A DNA stretch of 64,000 nucleotides from Pirellulaceae bacterium. Lineage in GTDB: Bacteria > Planctomycetota > Planctomycetia > Pirellulales > Pirellulaceae. Where the stretch lies: NCBI GenBank assembly GCA_029243025.1, contig JAQWSU010000045.1:682001-746000 (forward strand), written 5' to 3'. How positions within the stretch are numbered: the first letter of the stretch is position 1; the number at the start of each line of letters is the position of its first letter. The translations under genes and the position numbers were made by a program. Positions 16,820-25,361 of this stretch are shown piece after piece. The notes below the pieces were generated by a model. It worked only from the letters and a program-made list of their open reading frames with translations, was not told where the DNA came from and did not search any database.

Positions 16820-17323
16820 CTAGGACTCCGTTTCAAACCGCTTGACGATCTCTGTCATTCGGTTGCGATTTACTCCCATGTCGGAATAACCAGCGCGAGA
16901 AGCAGAGCGGAATTGAATCACACCCGCTGCCGAATCAACATAAAACTCGACATCATCGACAAATCGAAATAACGAGCTGCTAAACTCAGCTCGAAGATAG
17001 TCCTCTTTTTGGGAGACAATTACCGTCCGCGGCATCGACGCGACAATGGCAGCCAGCCGCTCAATGGCCGTAGCGGGTGCACCTGTCCAAGCAATCGGAT
17101 CCATTCGCTTTGTCTCGTCGTCGCATTGTGTCGAGACGCAGTTAGGTGTGTCACCACATTTCGCCAAACGTCCGTCTCGAACACCCAGGTTGGTTGGAGG
17201 CTCTGAAAAAAAGCTAACTGCAAACATCGCAACCACCCAACATCCAACTGAGACGCAGATGATGATCAGCGTTCGCTGACCCCATCCCATTTTTTTTTTG
17301 GCCTCTGATTTCATCGCCATCAT
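16820..17323 (-). CDS. DUF1499 family membrane-anchored protein
   Basis: 167 residues from ATG 17323 (further ATGs at 17320 and 17314; a GTG upstream at 17353 is possible). A Lys-rich N-terminus (SEAKKKMGWGQR) precedes one membrane segment (TLIIICVSVGCWVVAMFAVSF). Then comes the DUF1499 signature LAKCGDTPNCVSTQ, with SQKEDYLRAEFSSSLFRFVDDVEFY and a C-terminal IQFRSASRAGYSDMGVNRNR typical of the family. The function of DUF1499 is not established. A run of ten A on the coding strand encodes the lysines. The gene lies 69 bp downstream of the ABC-2 permease gene, with a hairpin in the gap. Confidence 0.85.
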   Translation of the reverse strand: MMAMKSEAKKKMGWGQRTLIIICVSVGCWVVAMFAVSFFSEPPTNLGVRDGRLAKCGDTPNCVSTQCDDETKRMDPIAWTGAPATAIERLAAIVASMPRTVIVSQKEDYLRAEFSSSLFRFVDDVEFYVDSAAGVIQFRSASRAGYSDMGVNRNRMTEIVKRFETES

Positions 17324-17332
17324 CCATTCGAG

Positions 17333-17349
17333 TCCGAGCAACGCTCGGA
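17333..17349 (-). promoter_or_regulatory. Perfect 7-bp hairpin before the DUF1499 gene
   Basis: TCCGAGC and GCTCGGA flank a 3-base loop in the gap between the ABC-2 permease gene and the DUF1499 gene, ending about nine bases before the preferred ATG. It could attenuate read-through or mask the ribosome-binding region. There is no U-tract for a standard terminator. Confidence 0.4.
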
Positions 17350-17392
17350 GCACTCCCGATCACCTGCGCTCCATCCCCCAATATACTGCTCG

Positions 17393-18361
17393 CTACAACG
17401 GTGCGGGTAAATCGCGCCACCTGAAGATTAACATTCCAAGTACGAAACCAGCCAGCCCGAGACTCAACAGAATCGCATCGTATCCCAGCGGCCCCAAATC
17501 GGGAAAAACACCATTGGATTTCTCGGCCAGAAAACGCCAGCTGGAATCCAGCTCCTTCGAAGCCTGGGTGGAGAAGGCCACTGGTTCGTAGATTGAGAAA
17601 AAAGTAAATCGCAACAGCCAGCGGAATCCGTCAACGGCCATCCCGGTGAGTTCAAGGATTGTTTGAAACACATAGAACCCCACCACAAGGGCGATCGTTC
17701 GCCAGCGGTATCGGTCGCAGCAAGAAAGTACCGTCGTGATGCCAGCCAGGAAAACCCCTAAACAACCATAGTTGATGGCAGCCGCTTGAAACACTTGCGG
17801 CTTCACGTAAGTTGTCATCGGAATCAACTTGACGTTTTCTGCGGCGTCGCCGGTTTGCAATCCAAAGCCAAACGGCGCCTGCCAGCGGGCCACGTTGACT
17901 TTGACGCTCACATTCGACTGATTGATGCCCAAATGGGTGCCTGCGTAAGCCGCCGTAGCAAGCAACACGATGCCCGCCAGCGTGACACTCGAATGGACGA
18001 GCAAATATTTGACACGTCCAATGGGTTGCGAAAGCAACATCTCCATCGTGCCCCGACCAATTTCACCACTAACACAATCGGAGGCACGCGAGACCGTCCA
18101 CACCGCCATGATCAAATACACAATCGGCTCTTCGAAAGTGAAACCGATGAGACCCGGATAATAAATTAAATCCTCGATAGGAACCGGGGAAAGCCGTTTG
18201 ATCATCTCCGGGAGATTTTTCGCAATACGCTGTAACTGGTAGGTCTGCATGCTGGAGACAATCGCAACTCGAATCCAGGCAAAAGCGAACAGTGTGGCGA
18301 TGCTGGAGAGTAACAGCCAGCGCGAATCATTGATAATCTTGCGAAGCAGCGGAAATATCAC
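17393..18361 (-). CDS. ABC-2 type transporter permease
   Basis: 322 residues with about six membrane segments (near 15-35, 80-95, 124-145, 195-212, 222-245, 296-315). The motif SGEIGRGTMEMLLSQPIGR, following the second membrane segment, is the typical ABC-2 cytoplasmic loop in which E-x-G-T-x-E-x-L-L-S-x-P contacts the ATPase. A large extracytoplasmic loop lies at about 145-195. Its ATG overlaps the stop of the ATPase gene by four bases, so the two form one exporter. Cargo is unknown; such pairs export lipids, polysaccharides, drugs or copper-enzyme maturation substrates. Confidence 0.87.
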   Translation of the reverse strand: MIFPLLRKIINDSRWLLLSSIATLFAFAWIRVAIVSSMQTYQLQRIAKNLPEMIKRLSPVPIEDLIYYPGLIGFTFEEPIVYLIMAVWTVSRASDCVSGEIGRGTMEMLLSQPIGRVKYLLVHSSVTLAGIVLLATAAYAGTHLGINQSNVSVKVNVARWQAPFGFGLQTGDAAENVKLIPMTTYVKPQVFQAAAINYGCLGVFLAGITTVLSCCDRYRWRTIALVVGFYVFQTILELTGMAVDGFRWLLRFTFFSIYEPVAFSTQASKELDSSWRFLAEKSNGVFPDLGPLGYDAILLSLGLAGFVLGMLIFRWRDLPAPL

Positions 18362-19287
18362 GGCATTGCCTCGGCAACATGAAATCGATCATAGACAGAA
18401 GTCAATCCACTCGGCTCAATGGTAACTTCCCGGAGTGGCAGGGAGGCAATCCAGTTCATCAAATCCGACAAGTCACCCACCGTGTCGATTCGGAGACGAT
18501 CGTCCACTTGACTCACTGAAACTCGATCGGCCAAATCAGCGGGAATCGCCGAGAATTCAGCGGTCGCGATGGCGTTAATTCGATGACGTTGACGCAGTTC
18601 AGACATAATTTGCGTATGGACCAACTCACCACTTCGAAGAATCACGACGCGATCGCAAGACTCTTCCATCTCTGACAAAACGTGTGAGCTGATGATCACA
18701 GCGCATCCTTCAGCTCGTTTTTGACGCACTAATTCCATCACCGTTCGTCGAACATTGGGGTCAAGATTCGCCGTCGGCTCATCCAGAATACAGACTTCGG
18801 CGTCGTTGGCTAGAGCCACCGCAATCGCGAGTTTTTGTCGCATACCTGTCGACATGAAAGCCACTCGACGACGAAGGTCAAGGTCAAGCCGTTGGGCCAG
18901 TTCCAAAGATTGTGCCAGCTTTCCACCTGGTCGCATTTGGGCGAAGAAATCGAGAACTTCGCAGCCCTTCATGCGACGAAACAATCGAGCCTCTCCGGGA
19001 AGATACGCAATTCGCTCGCGCACCCTGATCGAGTCTCGGTGGCAGTCGAATCCGGACACTTCCGCACGACCCGAACTGGGTTGCAAAAAACCGAGTAAGA
19101 GTCGCAGTAAGGTTGTCTTCCCTGCTCCATTTGGACCCAACAGTCCGAAGACTTCGCCCGCTTCGGCAGTCAGCGTACAAGCGTTTAGAGCGATTAAATC
19201 GCCATAACGCTTCGTGAGCGAGTGGGTCGAAACAATGGCCAAAAATTTTACCCGTGGCTTGGTTCTTCTTGAGTGTTGCAGCAACAA
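18358..19287 (-). CDS. ABC transporter ATP-binding protein (ABC-2 exporter)
   Basis: Nucleotide-binding subunit for the downstream permease. It has Walker A GPNGAGKTT, a signature variant STGMRQKLAIA (as usual for ABC-2 ATPases), Walker B CILDEPTANLD and switch SSHVL. The C-terminal 80 residues form the extra domain seen in multidrug and NosF-like subunits. The frame is open from TTG 19287, but homology starts at about residue 18; TTG 19242 is an alternative start. Neither has a clear Shine-Dalgarno sequence. It opens the ABC-2/DUF1499 operon. Confidence 0.92.
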   Translation of the reverse strand: MLLQHSRRTKPRVKFLAIVSTHSLTKRYGDLIALNACTLTAEAGEVFGLLGPNGAGKTTLLRLLLGFLQPSSGRAEVSGFDCHRDSIRVRERIAYLPGEARLFRRMKGCEVLDFFAQMRPGGKLAQSLELAQRLDLDLRRRVAFMSTGMRQKLAIAVALANDAEVCILDEPTANLDPNVRRTVMELVRQKRAEGCAVIISSHVLSEMEESCDRVVILRSGELVHTQIMSELRQRHRINAIATAEFSAIPADLADRVSVSQVDDRLRIDTVGDLSDLMNWIASLPLREVTIEPSGLTSVYDRFHVAEAMP

Positions 19288-19457
19288 TTAGCCGTATTGT
19301 CGTTCACAAAGCTGGTAAGACAAGACGCAATTCTCAGTTTGACTTTTGATCAGGCCGGTCTAGCTCCGCCGACGAACGACATCCGCAGAGGAGAACCCGC
19401 AGGATTTGCTCGCAATTAACAGCCAAGCGAGAAGAACGAGTGAAATTTCCTCTCGCT

Positions 19458-22400
19458 CTAGCGATTAAAAAGAAAGGCCGGATTGTTAATCAAAGCCCAC
19501 GACAAATCCTGAGCACCGGTCAATCGATGAGCTTTTGCCTGCGCGTCCACCATCTCAAATGACGCCTGGAGCGCTCTCAGTTTTTCATCAAGGCTCAGAT
19601 AATAGTCAGTCATTTTTTCTCGTTGTTCAGTCGTCCGTTCATCCGGCGCTGTCTTGGCAATTGGGCCAATTTCAGCCGGCAATTCAGAACGAGTAAACGG
19701 GCGACGGGAGTCGGTCACCGAAATACGAAACCGGCCGATATTATGTTTGCCATCATTGAATTGGTGGTCCAGCTCAATGGCCAACTGCTGAACATCCTTC
19801 AAATCATTGACGGTCTCAAAGGTAGCCGTGTGCAATTGATTAAATTTGGGTGAGATCCCCCATCCGGAATCTAGTTTCCCGTCGATCGCACCTTCGACAC
19901 TCCAACCGTCTTGGCTAAAGCTGGCCGCCGCATTTTGCAACGCAATTTCGACCGGACTGTCAGGATCGTCAGTCGTGGTTGCCTGCAAACGAATTTCATT
20001 GAGGACAAGATTACCATTATCAGCGCGTCCTGGCCCGCCAGCAGCGAGCGAACTGTCGGGAATCAATTCCACTTGGATACCTGTCACACTGGCTAAAGGC
20101 GACTTCGCCTTTAGCAAATAAGTATCTTTTTCTAACGGCCCTGAGACGAGAATCGATTGATCGTCCTGCAACTGAAAGACCGCACTCGCCTTTGATTGCA
20201 TGGCGGGCGTTTCGAGCACGACCCATTCCGGAGAGCCCACCAGGCTCTGCTCCCATTCAGGCTGCTGTTCGAGCAATTTCGTTTTGCGCTGCTCGATTTG
20301 TGCCCGCAACTCTGCATTATCCCGCTTGGGTTCGGCAAGCGCTTTCAACCCAAGCTTCTCTTCAGCAGCAGTCGGTTTACGAGCAAGAAAGCGGAGAAAA
20401 ATCTCCTCGACCAACTTCGTATCATCGGGCTGGCTGGCAACCAATTGGGAGATTTCACTCTTTGGCGAAGTAATCGCGTTGTTCACCGTGGGACCATTGA
20501 TCAACTTCATGATCGGCCCCAACACGACTCCACTCGAACGTTCGCATTCGCAGGCGCTTTCTCGAGCGGGCCGACCAAAATCATCCAAGAAAGGTAATTT
20601 GACCCCAACGTCTGGCAATTCGGCAGCGCGAAAACCTGCAGGTACGCCCGGAATCGAAGCGTCCACACCCACCGCTGCATGAATGGAATCGAACAAAACT
20701 TCCGCCGGCAAACGACGTGGCACGGCATGTGAATAGTTGATCGTGTCGTCCTCGTTCCATTTATTTGCAGCGACCGAATGCTGATAAGTACGAGACTTAC
20801 AAATGATTTTTAAAATATGTTGAGTGTCAAAGTCGTGCTCGATAAACTCGCGAGCTAGCTGCTGCAGTAACTCCGGATTTGTCGCTGGATTTCCGGCTCG
20901 AATATCATCAATCGGTTCGATCAATCCGGTGCCCAATAGGTAGCCCCACAATCGATTCATATAACTGATCGCGAAATAACGATTCTGATCCGACGTGATC
21001 CAGCGGGCGAGTTGTTCGCGCCGTGAAGCCTTTTCTGCGACACCAAAGTCGTGTGAATAAGGAAAGGACGGACTGACTTGCACACCGGTCCGATCGTGGT
21101 TGGTTTCGCCCTTCCCGGAATCAAAGATAACTTCGACCAATGGAGTCGCCGATTCGACCGCAGAACCCCCAATCTTTTGACCGGCGAAAAGCGGATCTTC
21201 TTTTCGGCCAACTTGCGCAAAAAAAGCGGTCAGGTTGTAATATTGGTCTTGCGTCCAGCGTTCAAACGGGTGGTCATGGCACTTGTTGCAATTGAAACGC
21301 ACGGCCAAAAACAAGTGCGTCGTGTTTTCCATCGCAATCGCCGGGTCGCGCAAAATCTTCCAGTAGGCGGCAGCAGGATTGTCCAAATTCGATCCGCTGG
21401 CTGTGATGAGTTCGTAGGCAAGCTCATCGTACGGCTTGTTGGTGGCAATGGAGTCTTTGATCCAGTCACGCAAAGCGACAGCGCCTTGCTCACCAAGATG
21501 TTTGCGATTCACCTGCAGCAGATCAGCCCACTTGTTGGTCCAATGTTCGACGTAGTTGCGACTCCCAAGCAATTCATCAATTAACGCATCACGCTTGACT
21601 CTTGAGGCTCGCGGATCATCTAGAAAAGCACGAACGGCATTTGCATCAGGTGGCAAACCCGTCAGGTCCAAGTATAGGCGTCGCACAAATTCAGAATCGG
21701 TACAAAGACCACTCGGAAGAATCTTGACGCGTTCAAGCTTCGAATAGACGAGTTCATCGATGTAATTGTTCGTCTCGGGTTGCTCCCAAGCAAATCCGCT
21801 CCGATCACCCATCACCGTGATCGTCGTCGCCGTGTACGATCCCTCGTAACGAGCCAACACGGGAGCCTCCCCGCGCCGAAGGGTCGTCACGATGCCGGTT
21901 GGTTCTGCCTTGATAACTTCGATATTACCACTTTCGATAAACGCATCAGCCGTCACGTCGCGCACCGTACCATCGGCATAAGTCGCGATGACCACCATTT
22001 GCTGCTGCAGTTCGGCTCGCGGCAAGATCGGATTTTTTGGCAGCAACTCGATGCTGGCGACCTGCGGACTGTCTAAATCGAGTTTTGCGCCCGAAAGAAT
22101 CCATTCACGCAACATTTCGTAACGACGCTCTCCCGACCGTGTGAGCACACCACCCACGTGTGGCACGCTTCCGGATGCCTTCAACAGCATCAGGCTCTGA
22201 TCAGGATTGGCTCGATTCATACGCCGAGCACGAATATCATCGGTCAAGGCTCGATGATCATAGAGAAAGTCATAACCACGCAGCGAGAGTTTAAATCCTT
22301 GCTTGCCATCTTTGGAACCGTGACAAGTCCCTTGATTGCAGCCCATTTTCGAGAGAGCAGGGGCGATATCTCGTACAAAACTGACCTCGTGATCGGAATC

Positions 22401-22757
22401 GATCCCGGAAACAACAACGTCCATTTCCGCCACCAACCCGTTGATTTCGAAACGCAGTCGTTGCTCGCCATTCACGCGTGGTCGCACTTGTCGCAATTCG
22501 TTCACACTCACGATTTCCGCATCGCTCACGAGCGTTGCCATTCGCGTTACATCAATCTGCTCGCCAGTCGACAGCCCTCCGGTAATGAGGATCTGTCCCA
22601 GATCCGACTTGTGCTGCAACTCCATCTGTGAAGGCAGTATTTTGATGGAATCTAATTTCAATCCGGCGGGAATTACTTCAGCAGCACGCAAACTTGTGGA
22701 CATGCCCACTGACAACAAAAACGCCGCAAGTATCGTTCGTCCGATCCGATTCAACAT
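19458..22757 (-). CDS. Planctomycete cytochrome-type DUF1549/DUF1553 protein
   Basis: 1099 residues from ATG 22757, chosen because GAGGGA precedes it (the frame is open for 11 further codons). The signal peptide ends near residue 25. Domains in order: N-terminal strand-rich region; PSCyt-type heme motif CNQGTCHG at about 140-147 (C-x4-CH as usual in this family); Ig-like (BIG2) segment at about 245-330; DUF1549 (DELVYSKLERVKILPSG to NCNKCHDHPFERWTQDQYY, which contains CxxCH); DUF1553 (SYMNRLWGYLLGTGLIEPIDD, RRLPAEVLFDSI); C-terminal extension with sandwich-like sequence. This multi-heme-like family is abundant in Planctomycetes and its reaction is unknown. It is probably co-transcribed with the upstream WD40 cytochrome; the usual DUF1501 partner is absent. 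Confidence 0.93.
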   Translation of the reverse strand: MLNRIGRTILAAFLLSVGMSTSLRAAEVIPAGLKLDSIKILPSQMELQHKSDLGQILITGGLSTGEQIDVTRMATLVSDAEIVSVNELRQVRPRVNGEQRLRFEINGLVAEMDVVVSGIDSDHEVSFVRDIAPALSKMGCNQGTCHGSKDGKQGFKLSLRGYDFLYDHRALTDDIRARRMNRANPDQSLMLLKASGSVPHVGGVLTRSGERRYEMLREWILSGAKLDLDSPQVASIELLPKNPILPRAELQQQMVVIATYADGTVRDVTADAFIESGNIEVIKAEPTGIVTTLRRGEAPVLARYEGSYTATTITVMGDRSGFAWEQPETNNYIDELVYSKLERVKILPSGLCTDSEFVRRLYLDLTGLPPDANAVRAFLDDPRASRVKRDALIDELLGSRNYVEHWTNKWADLLQVNRKHLGEQGAVALRDWIKDSIATNKPYDELAYELITASGSNLDNPAAAYWKILRDPAIAMENTTHLFLAVRFNCNKCHDHPFERWTQDQYYNLTAFFAQVGRKEDPLFAGQKIGGSAVESATPLVEVIFDSGKGETNHDRTGVQVSPSFPYSHDFGVAEKASRREQLARWITSDQNRYFAISYMNRLWGYLLGTGLIEPIDDIRAGNPATNPELLQQLAREFIEHDFDTQHILKIICKSRTYQHSVAANKWNEDDTINYSHAVPRRLPAEVLFDSIHAAVGVDASIPGVPAGFRAAELPDVGVKLPFLDDFGRPARESACECERSSGVVLGPIMKLINGPTVNNAITSPKSEISQLVASQPDDTKLVEEIFLRFLARKPTAAEEKLGLKALAEPKRDNAELRAQIEQRKTKLLEQQPEWEQSLVGSPEWVVLETPAMQSKASAVFQLQDDQSILVSGPLEKDTYLLKAKSPLASVTGIQVELIPDSSLAAGGPGRADNGNLVLNEIRLQATTTDDPDSPVEIALQNAAASFSQDGWSVEGAIDGKLDSGWGISPKFNQLHTATFETVNDLKDVQQLAIELDHQFNDGKHNIGRFRISVTDSRRPFTRSELPAEIGPIAKTAPDERTTEQREKMTDYYLSLDEKLRALQASFEMVDAQAKAHRLTGAQDLSWALINNPAFLFNR

Positions 22758-22825
22758 GACATCCCTCGCCCAATTTGACTTTTCCAACACGCGTAAATCG
22801 GTGTCCTATCGAAAAAAACCTATTG

Positions 22826-22930
22826 CTTCGCTGCGTCCGTCTACTTCGCTGCGTCCGTCTACTTCGCTGCGTCCGTCTGCTTCGCTGCGTCCGTCTGCTT
22901 CGCTGCGTCCGTCTGCTTCGCTGCGTCCGC
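22826..22930 (-). repeat. 18-bp minisatellite encoding DAAKQT, running past the stop codon
   Basis: Nearly six head-to-tail 18-bp units start at 22826, 22844, 22862, 22880, 22898 and 22916. They differ only at the CAG codon, which is TAG at two junctions (22841-22843 and 22859-22861). The four units nearest the gene encode DAAKQT repeats at the C-terminus of the cytochrome; the last two lie beyond the TAG at 22859. A third in-frame TAG follows the array. Confidence 0.9.
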
Positions 22931-24370
22931 GATAATTTCATCATTCTGCGTAAATGGAATGAACTGTCGTTTCAATTCTCCATTCGATGCATCATGAAGA
23001 AACACGTCACCGCTAAAGCCGCCGCTGGCGACCGTCTGTCCATCCGGACTCACCGCCACGGAAAAAATGGCTGAACCAATTCCCTGTAACTCCGTGACAA
23101 GCTTTCCGTCTTCCGCATTGTAAACATTCACGAATCCGTCACCATTAAAACTACTGCCCGCCACAACGCGAGTCGCATCACGCGAGAAAACGACATCGTA
23201 GATTCGGCCAGGTAGCCCTGGAAACTTGCGAATCAAATTAAAGTCATCACCAATCTTGCGAGCTTTTTCACGAAACATCCGGTAGATTTTTGGTACACCA
23301 TCGGCCCCACCGATTAGAAGCTGATCCTCTGTGGGATGACGGTCTACCGCATTCAAACCACCTTTGAGTGCACCCGGTGTGATACTGGTGATGTTGTCAA
23401 TAAAACGCTCAGTGCCAACTTCGATTAACTTCATCGAACGATCACGACTCACCGTCACGATGTGTGTTGAGTCTTTCGAAAAAATGGTGTCGAGAACCCA
23501 ATCGTTGTGGGCCCCATTGAAGAGCACTTGTTCCCCCGTATCGGCCTTAATCGCGCGAACCGTGTTGTCCGGACATCCGAAACCGATCAATTTCCCGTCT
23601 GCCGACCAGCTCACACCGTAGCAAGTATCGTAGGTCACCGGCACCGAATATTTCAGCGAAAAGTCATCCGCATTCCAGAGTTGAACTTCGCCCAATCGTC
23701 CCGGCGATCCCCCAGCAACCGCCAGCTGTTTCCCATCCGGTGAGTAAGCAATCGATTCAATCCGCTCTGACATGCCAATCAAACGGGCAAGTAGCGACGG
23801 TTGTTTGGCCATCAATTTGTCAACATCGTGAATTAACACTTCGTGATAACCGCCCACCGCCAACTGTTTTCCATCAGCAGAGAATTGCATAGCGGTTAAA
23901 ACGGGCGGCGCTGAATACTGCGGAGGGTTCTCTTGATCGAACAATTGGGCGGTGGAGGCAGGAGTGTCGTTGTTCGCCCCTTCTTTGACCCAACGCACCA
24001 CCCTGGCAATCTCAACTTCACTCAGCGGAGGCTTGCCGACCGGCATCTCAGCCTTGCCGTCTTCCGGAGTAATTTGATCAATCAAGTAACTTGCCTCAGG
24101 ATCGCCTGCCACGATGGCGGCTTCTCCGCTTTCCCCACCACCTATCAGTAAATCAAAGGCGGTCATGACATATTCGCCGCTCCGTTTTGCCGGCTGATGA
24201 CAGCCTTGGCAATGCGTCTGAAAAATCGGTCGAACCTCAGTCCAATAGCTGATAGGGGCTTCGCCTTCCGTTACCGAATCCTCGTCTGCCGCGAGACACC
24301 CTGTCGCAAGGGCTGCAGCGACGAAACCGGTCAACAGCAACCTCGTTGGAATTAAACAACGCGTGTTCAT
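22859..24370 (-). CDS. PSCyt1-type c-type cytochrome with WD40 beta-propeller
   Basis: 503 residues. The signal peptide (hydrophobic to about residue 26, with a possible lipobox LATGC) is followed by a Planctomycete cytochrome C domain: VRPIFQTHCQGCHQP with CxxCH at C54, C57 and H58, then GKAEMPVGKPPLSEVEIARVVRWV. From about 155 to 470 there are WD40-type repeats (MQFSADGKQLAVGG, IAYSPDGKQLAVAG, VSWSADGKLIGFG, VAVSPDGQTVASGG). The C-terminus ends in four DAAKQT repeats (18-bp DNA repeats). It lies 101 bp upstream of the DUF1549/DUF1553 gene on the same strand, a common planctomycete pairing. Expected to be extracytoplasmic; substrate unknown. Confidence 0.93.
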   Translation of the reverse strand: MNTRCLIPTRLLLTGFVAAALATGCLAADEDSVTEGEAPISYWTEVRPIFQTHCQGCHQPAKRSGEYVMTAFDLLIGGGESGEAAIVAGDPEASYLIDQITPEDGKAEMPVGKPPLSEVEIARVVRWVKEGANNDTPASTAQLFDQENPPQYSAPPVLTAMQFSADGKQLAVGGYHEVLIHDVDKLMAKQPSLLARLIGMSERIESIAYSPDGKQLAVAGGSPGRLGEVQLWNADDFSLKYSVPVTYDTCYGVSWSADGKLIGFGCPDNTVRAIKADTGEQVLFNGAHNDWVLDTIFSKDSTHIVTVSRDRSMKLIEVGTERFIDNITSITPGALKGGLNAVDRHPTEDQLLIGGADGVPKIYRMFREKARKIGDDFNLIRKFPGLPGRIYDVVFSRDATRVVAGSSFNGDGFVNVYNAEDGKLVTELQGIGSAIFSVAVSPDGQTVASGGFSGDVFLHDASNGELKRQFIPFTQNDEIIADAAKQTDAAKQTDAAKQTDAAK

Positions 24371-25361
24371 TTCGTTCCTGATTCGGCGTAAGGCAAGAGT
24401 CGTATAAGTAGAAGCAGACGATCATGGTGTGAGTCGAGGAAGACAGGGGAAGCATGGCGCATCAAGGGATACACCACTCCTCGAATCCCCCGACTATACA
24501 CAATCGCTCATGCCTGAATCAACAAAACCATCGTGGAAGCGGCTGAATTAGCCGTCGCGTTACGCATTCCAGGCAATCTACGAAATCGCGGTAGTTCCAC
24601 GAGCGTCTAAGATTCGCGATCTTGACATCTAATCCGATTAAATCTGAAAAATCCGAAAAAATCTCGCTGCCGATCCTCCGTCTCCAGCTCGAAAACTGAT
24701 GCAAGGGCTCAAACTTCTTCCGGCCACAGAAAACCCGACTTTGCGACAAGGCTTTGCGATAAGGCGAGGTTCACGCCACTCGATCCGCAAAAAGATCCGT
24801 TCCACCGCCAGGTCAGAGTCGACACCCGGCGTCCCAAGAATTCCCTACCTGCATCCCCCATCAAAGTCACCAACAACCGCTGCGGGGGAGACTGTCAAAT
24901 GTCCCCAGACAGCGCGCGCTCAAAGTTCCCCGATCGCGTCAAATCATAAGGATTTCTCTCCCGGCGGATTGCAAGGGCATAAAGATTATTGAACATCTTT
25001 TTGGTGTCAGCAGTAATTTTCATTTTACCTTGCAACGATAAGTTAGCAGGGAGCTACCTTCTGTGCTGGCAATCAATTCTTTCGGGCAAGGTGGTTGTCT
25101 CGTTCGGACAAATTCTTGTCGAAAACCGCATCTGAAAAAAATTTCATCACGGAGAGTCACCTTAAAATTAAAAATGCGACTCGCTACTCCTCGATCGAGA
25201 AGTCAAAAAAGACACAAGCATTTGCCGCAAATCGGCCCGAAGAATTTCAGTGAAATCCTTCGTTGTTTGGGTTAGAATACCGTCACATTTTCATTGGCGA
25301 CTCCCGATTTATTGGCAACCCCGATGACTTCGGCTACTTTTGAATAACTCAAGGATTATCT
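24371..25361. other. 991-bp intergenic region between divergent genes
   Basis: No convincing gene is seen: the short open frames lack start signals and family-like sequence. Visible elements are a candidate promoter at 25251-25278, an imperfect 18-bp direct repeat (ATTGGC[GA]AC...CCCGAT) at 25293-25328 in the leader of the giant gene, and AAGGA before its ATG. A TTGACA at 24623 has no matching -10 box. The leader could harbour a small RNA, but nothing specific supports one. Confidence 0.5.
25251..25278 (+). promoter_or_regulatory. Candidate promoter of the giant surface-protein gene
   Basis: TGAAAT (25251-25256), 16 bp, then TAGAAT (25273-25278), 84 bp before the ATG at 25362. The same arrangement (TGAAAA, 16 bp, TAGACT) lies before the FG-GAP lipoprotein at 54009-54036. 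The -35 box is far from TTGACA. Confidence 0.3.

Noticed and set aside
17290-17299. Run of ten A (coding strand) in the DUF1499 gene as a frameshift or slippage site
   Set aside because: The DUF1499 frame is intact on both sides, so no frameshift is needed; homopolymer kept only as a note.
22826-22930. Short-period repeats as a possible CRISPR array
   Set aside because: Units are contiguous without spacers, lie in a coding frame, and no cas genes are present.
22775-23074. Plus-strand open frame with LLRCVR repeats
   Set aside because: It is the antisense translation of the 18-bp DAAKQT minisatellite and the end of the cytochrome gene; no start signal or family.
24623-24628. TTGACA as a -35 box
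   Set aside because: No plausible -10 box at 15-19 bp.
24519-24749. Minus-strand 76-codon open frame in the long intergenic region
   Set aside because: No start signal, odd composition and no recognisable domain; likely chance.
25063-25275. Plus-strand 70-codon open frame before the giant gene
   Set aside because: Starts in AT-rich leader, no Shine-Dalgarno, Lys/Arg-rich low-complexity product.
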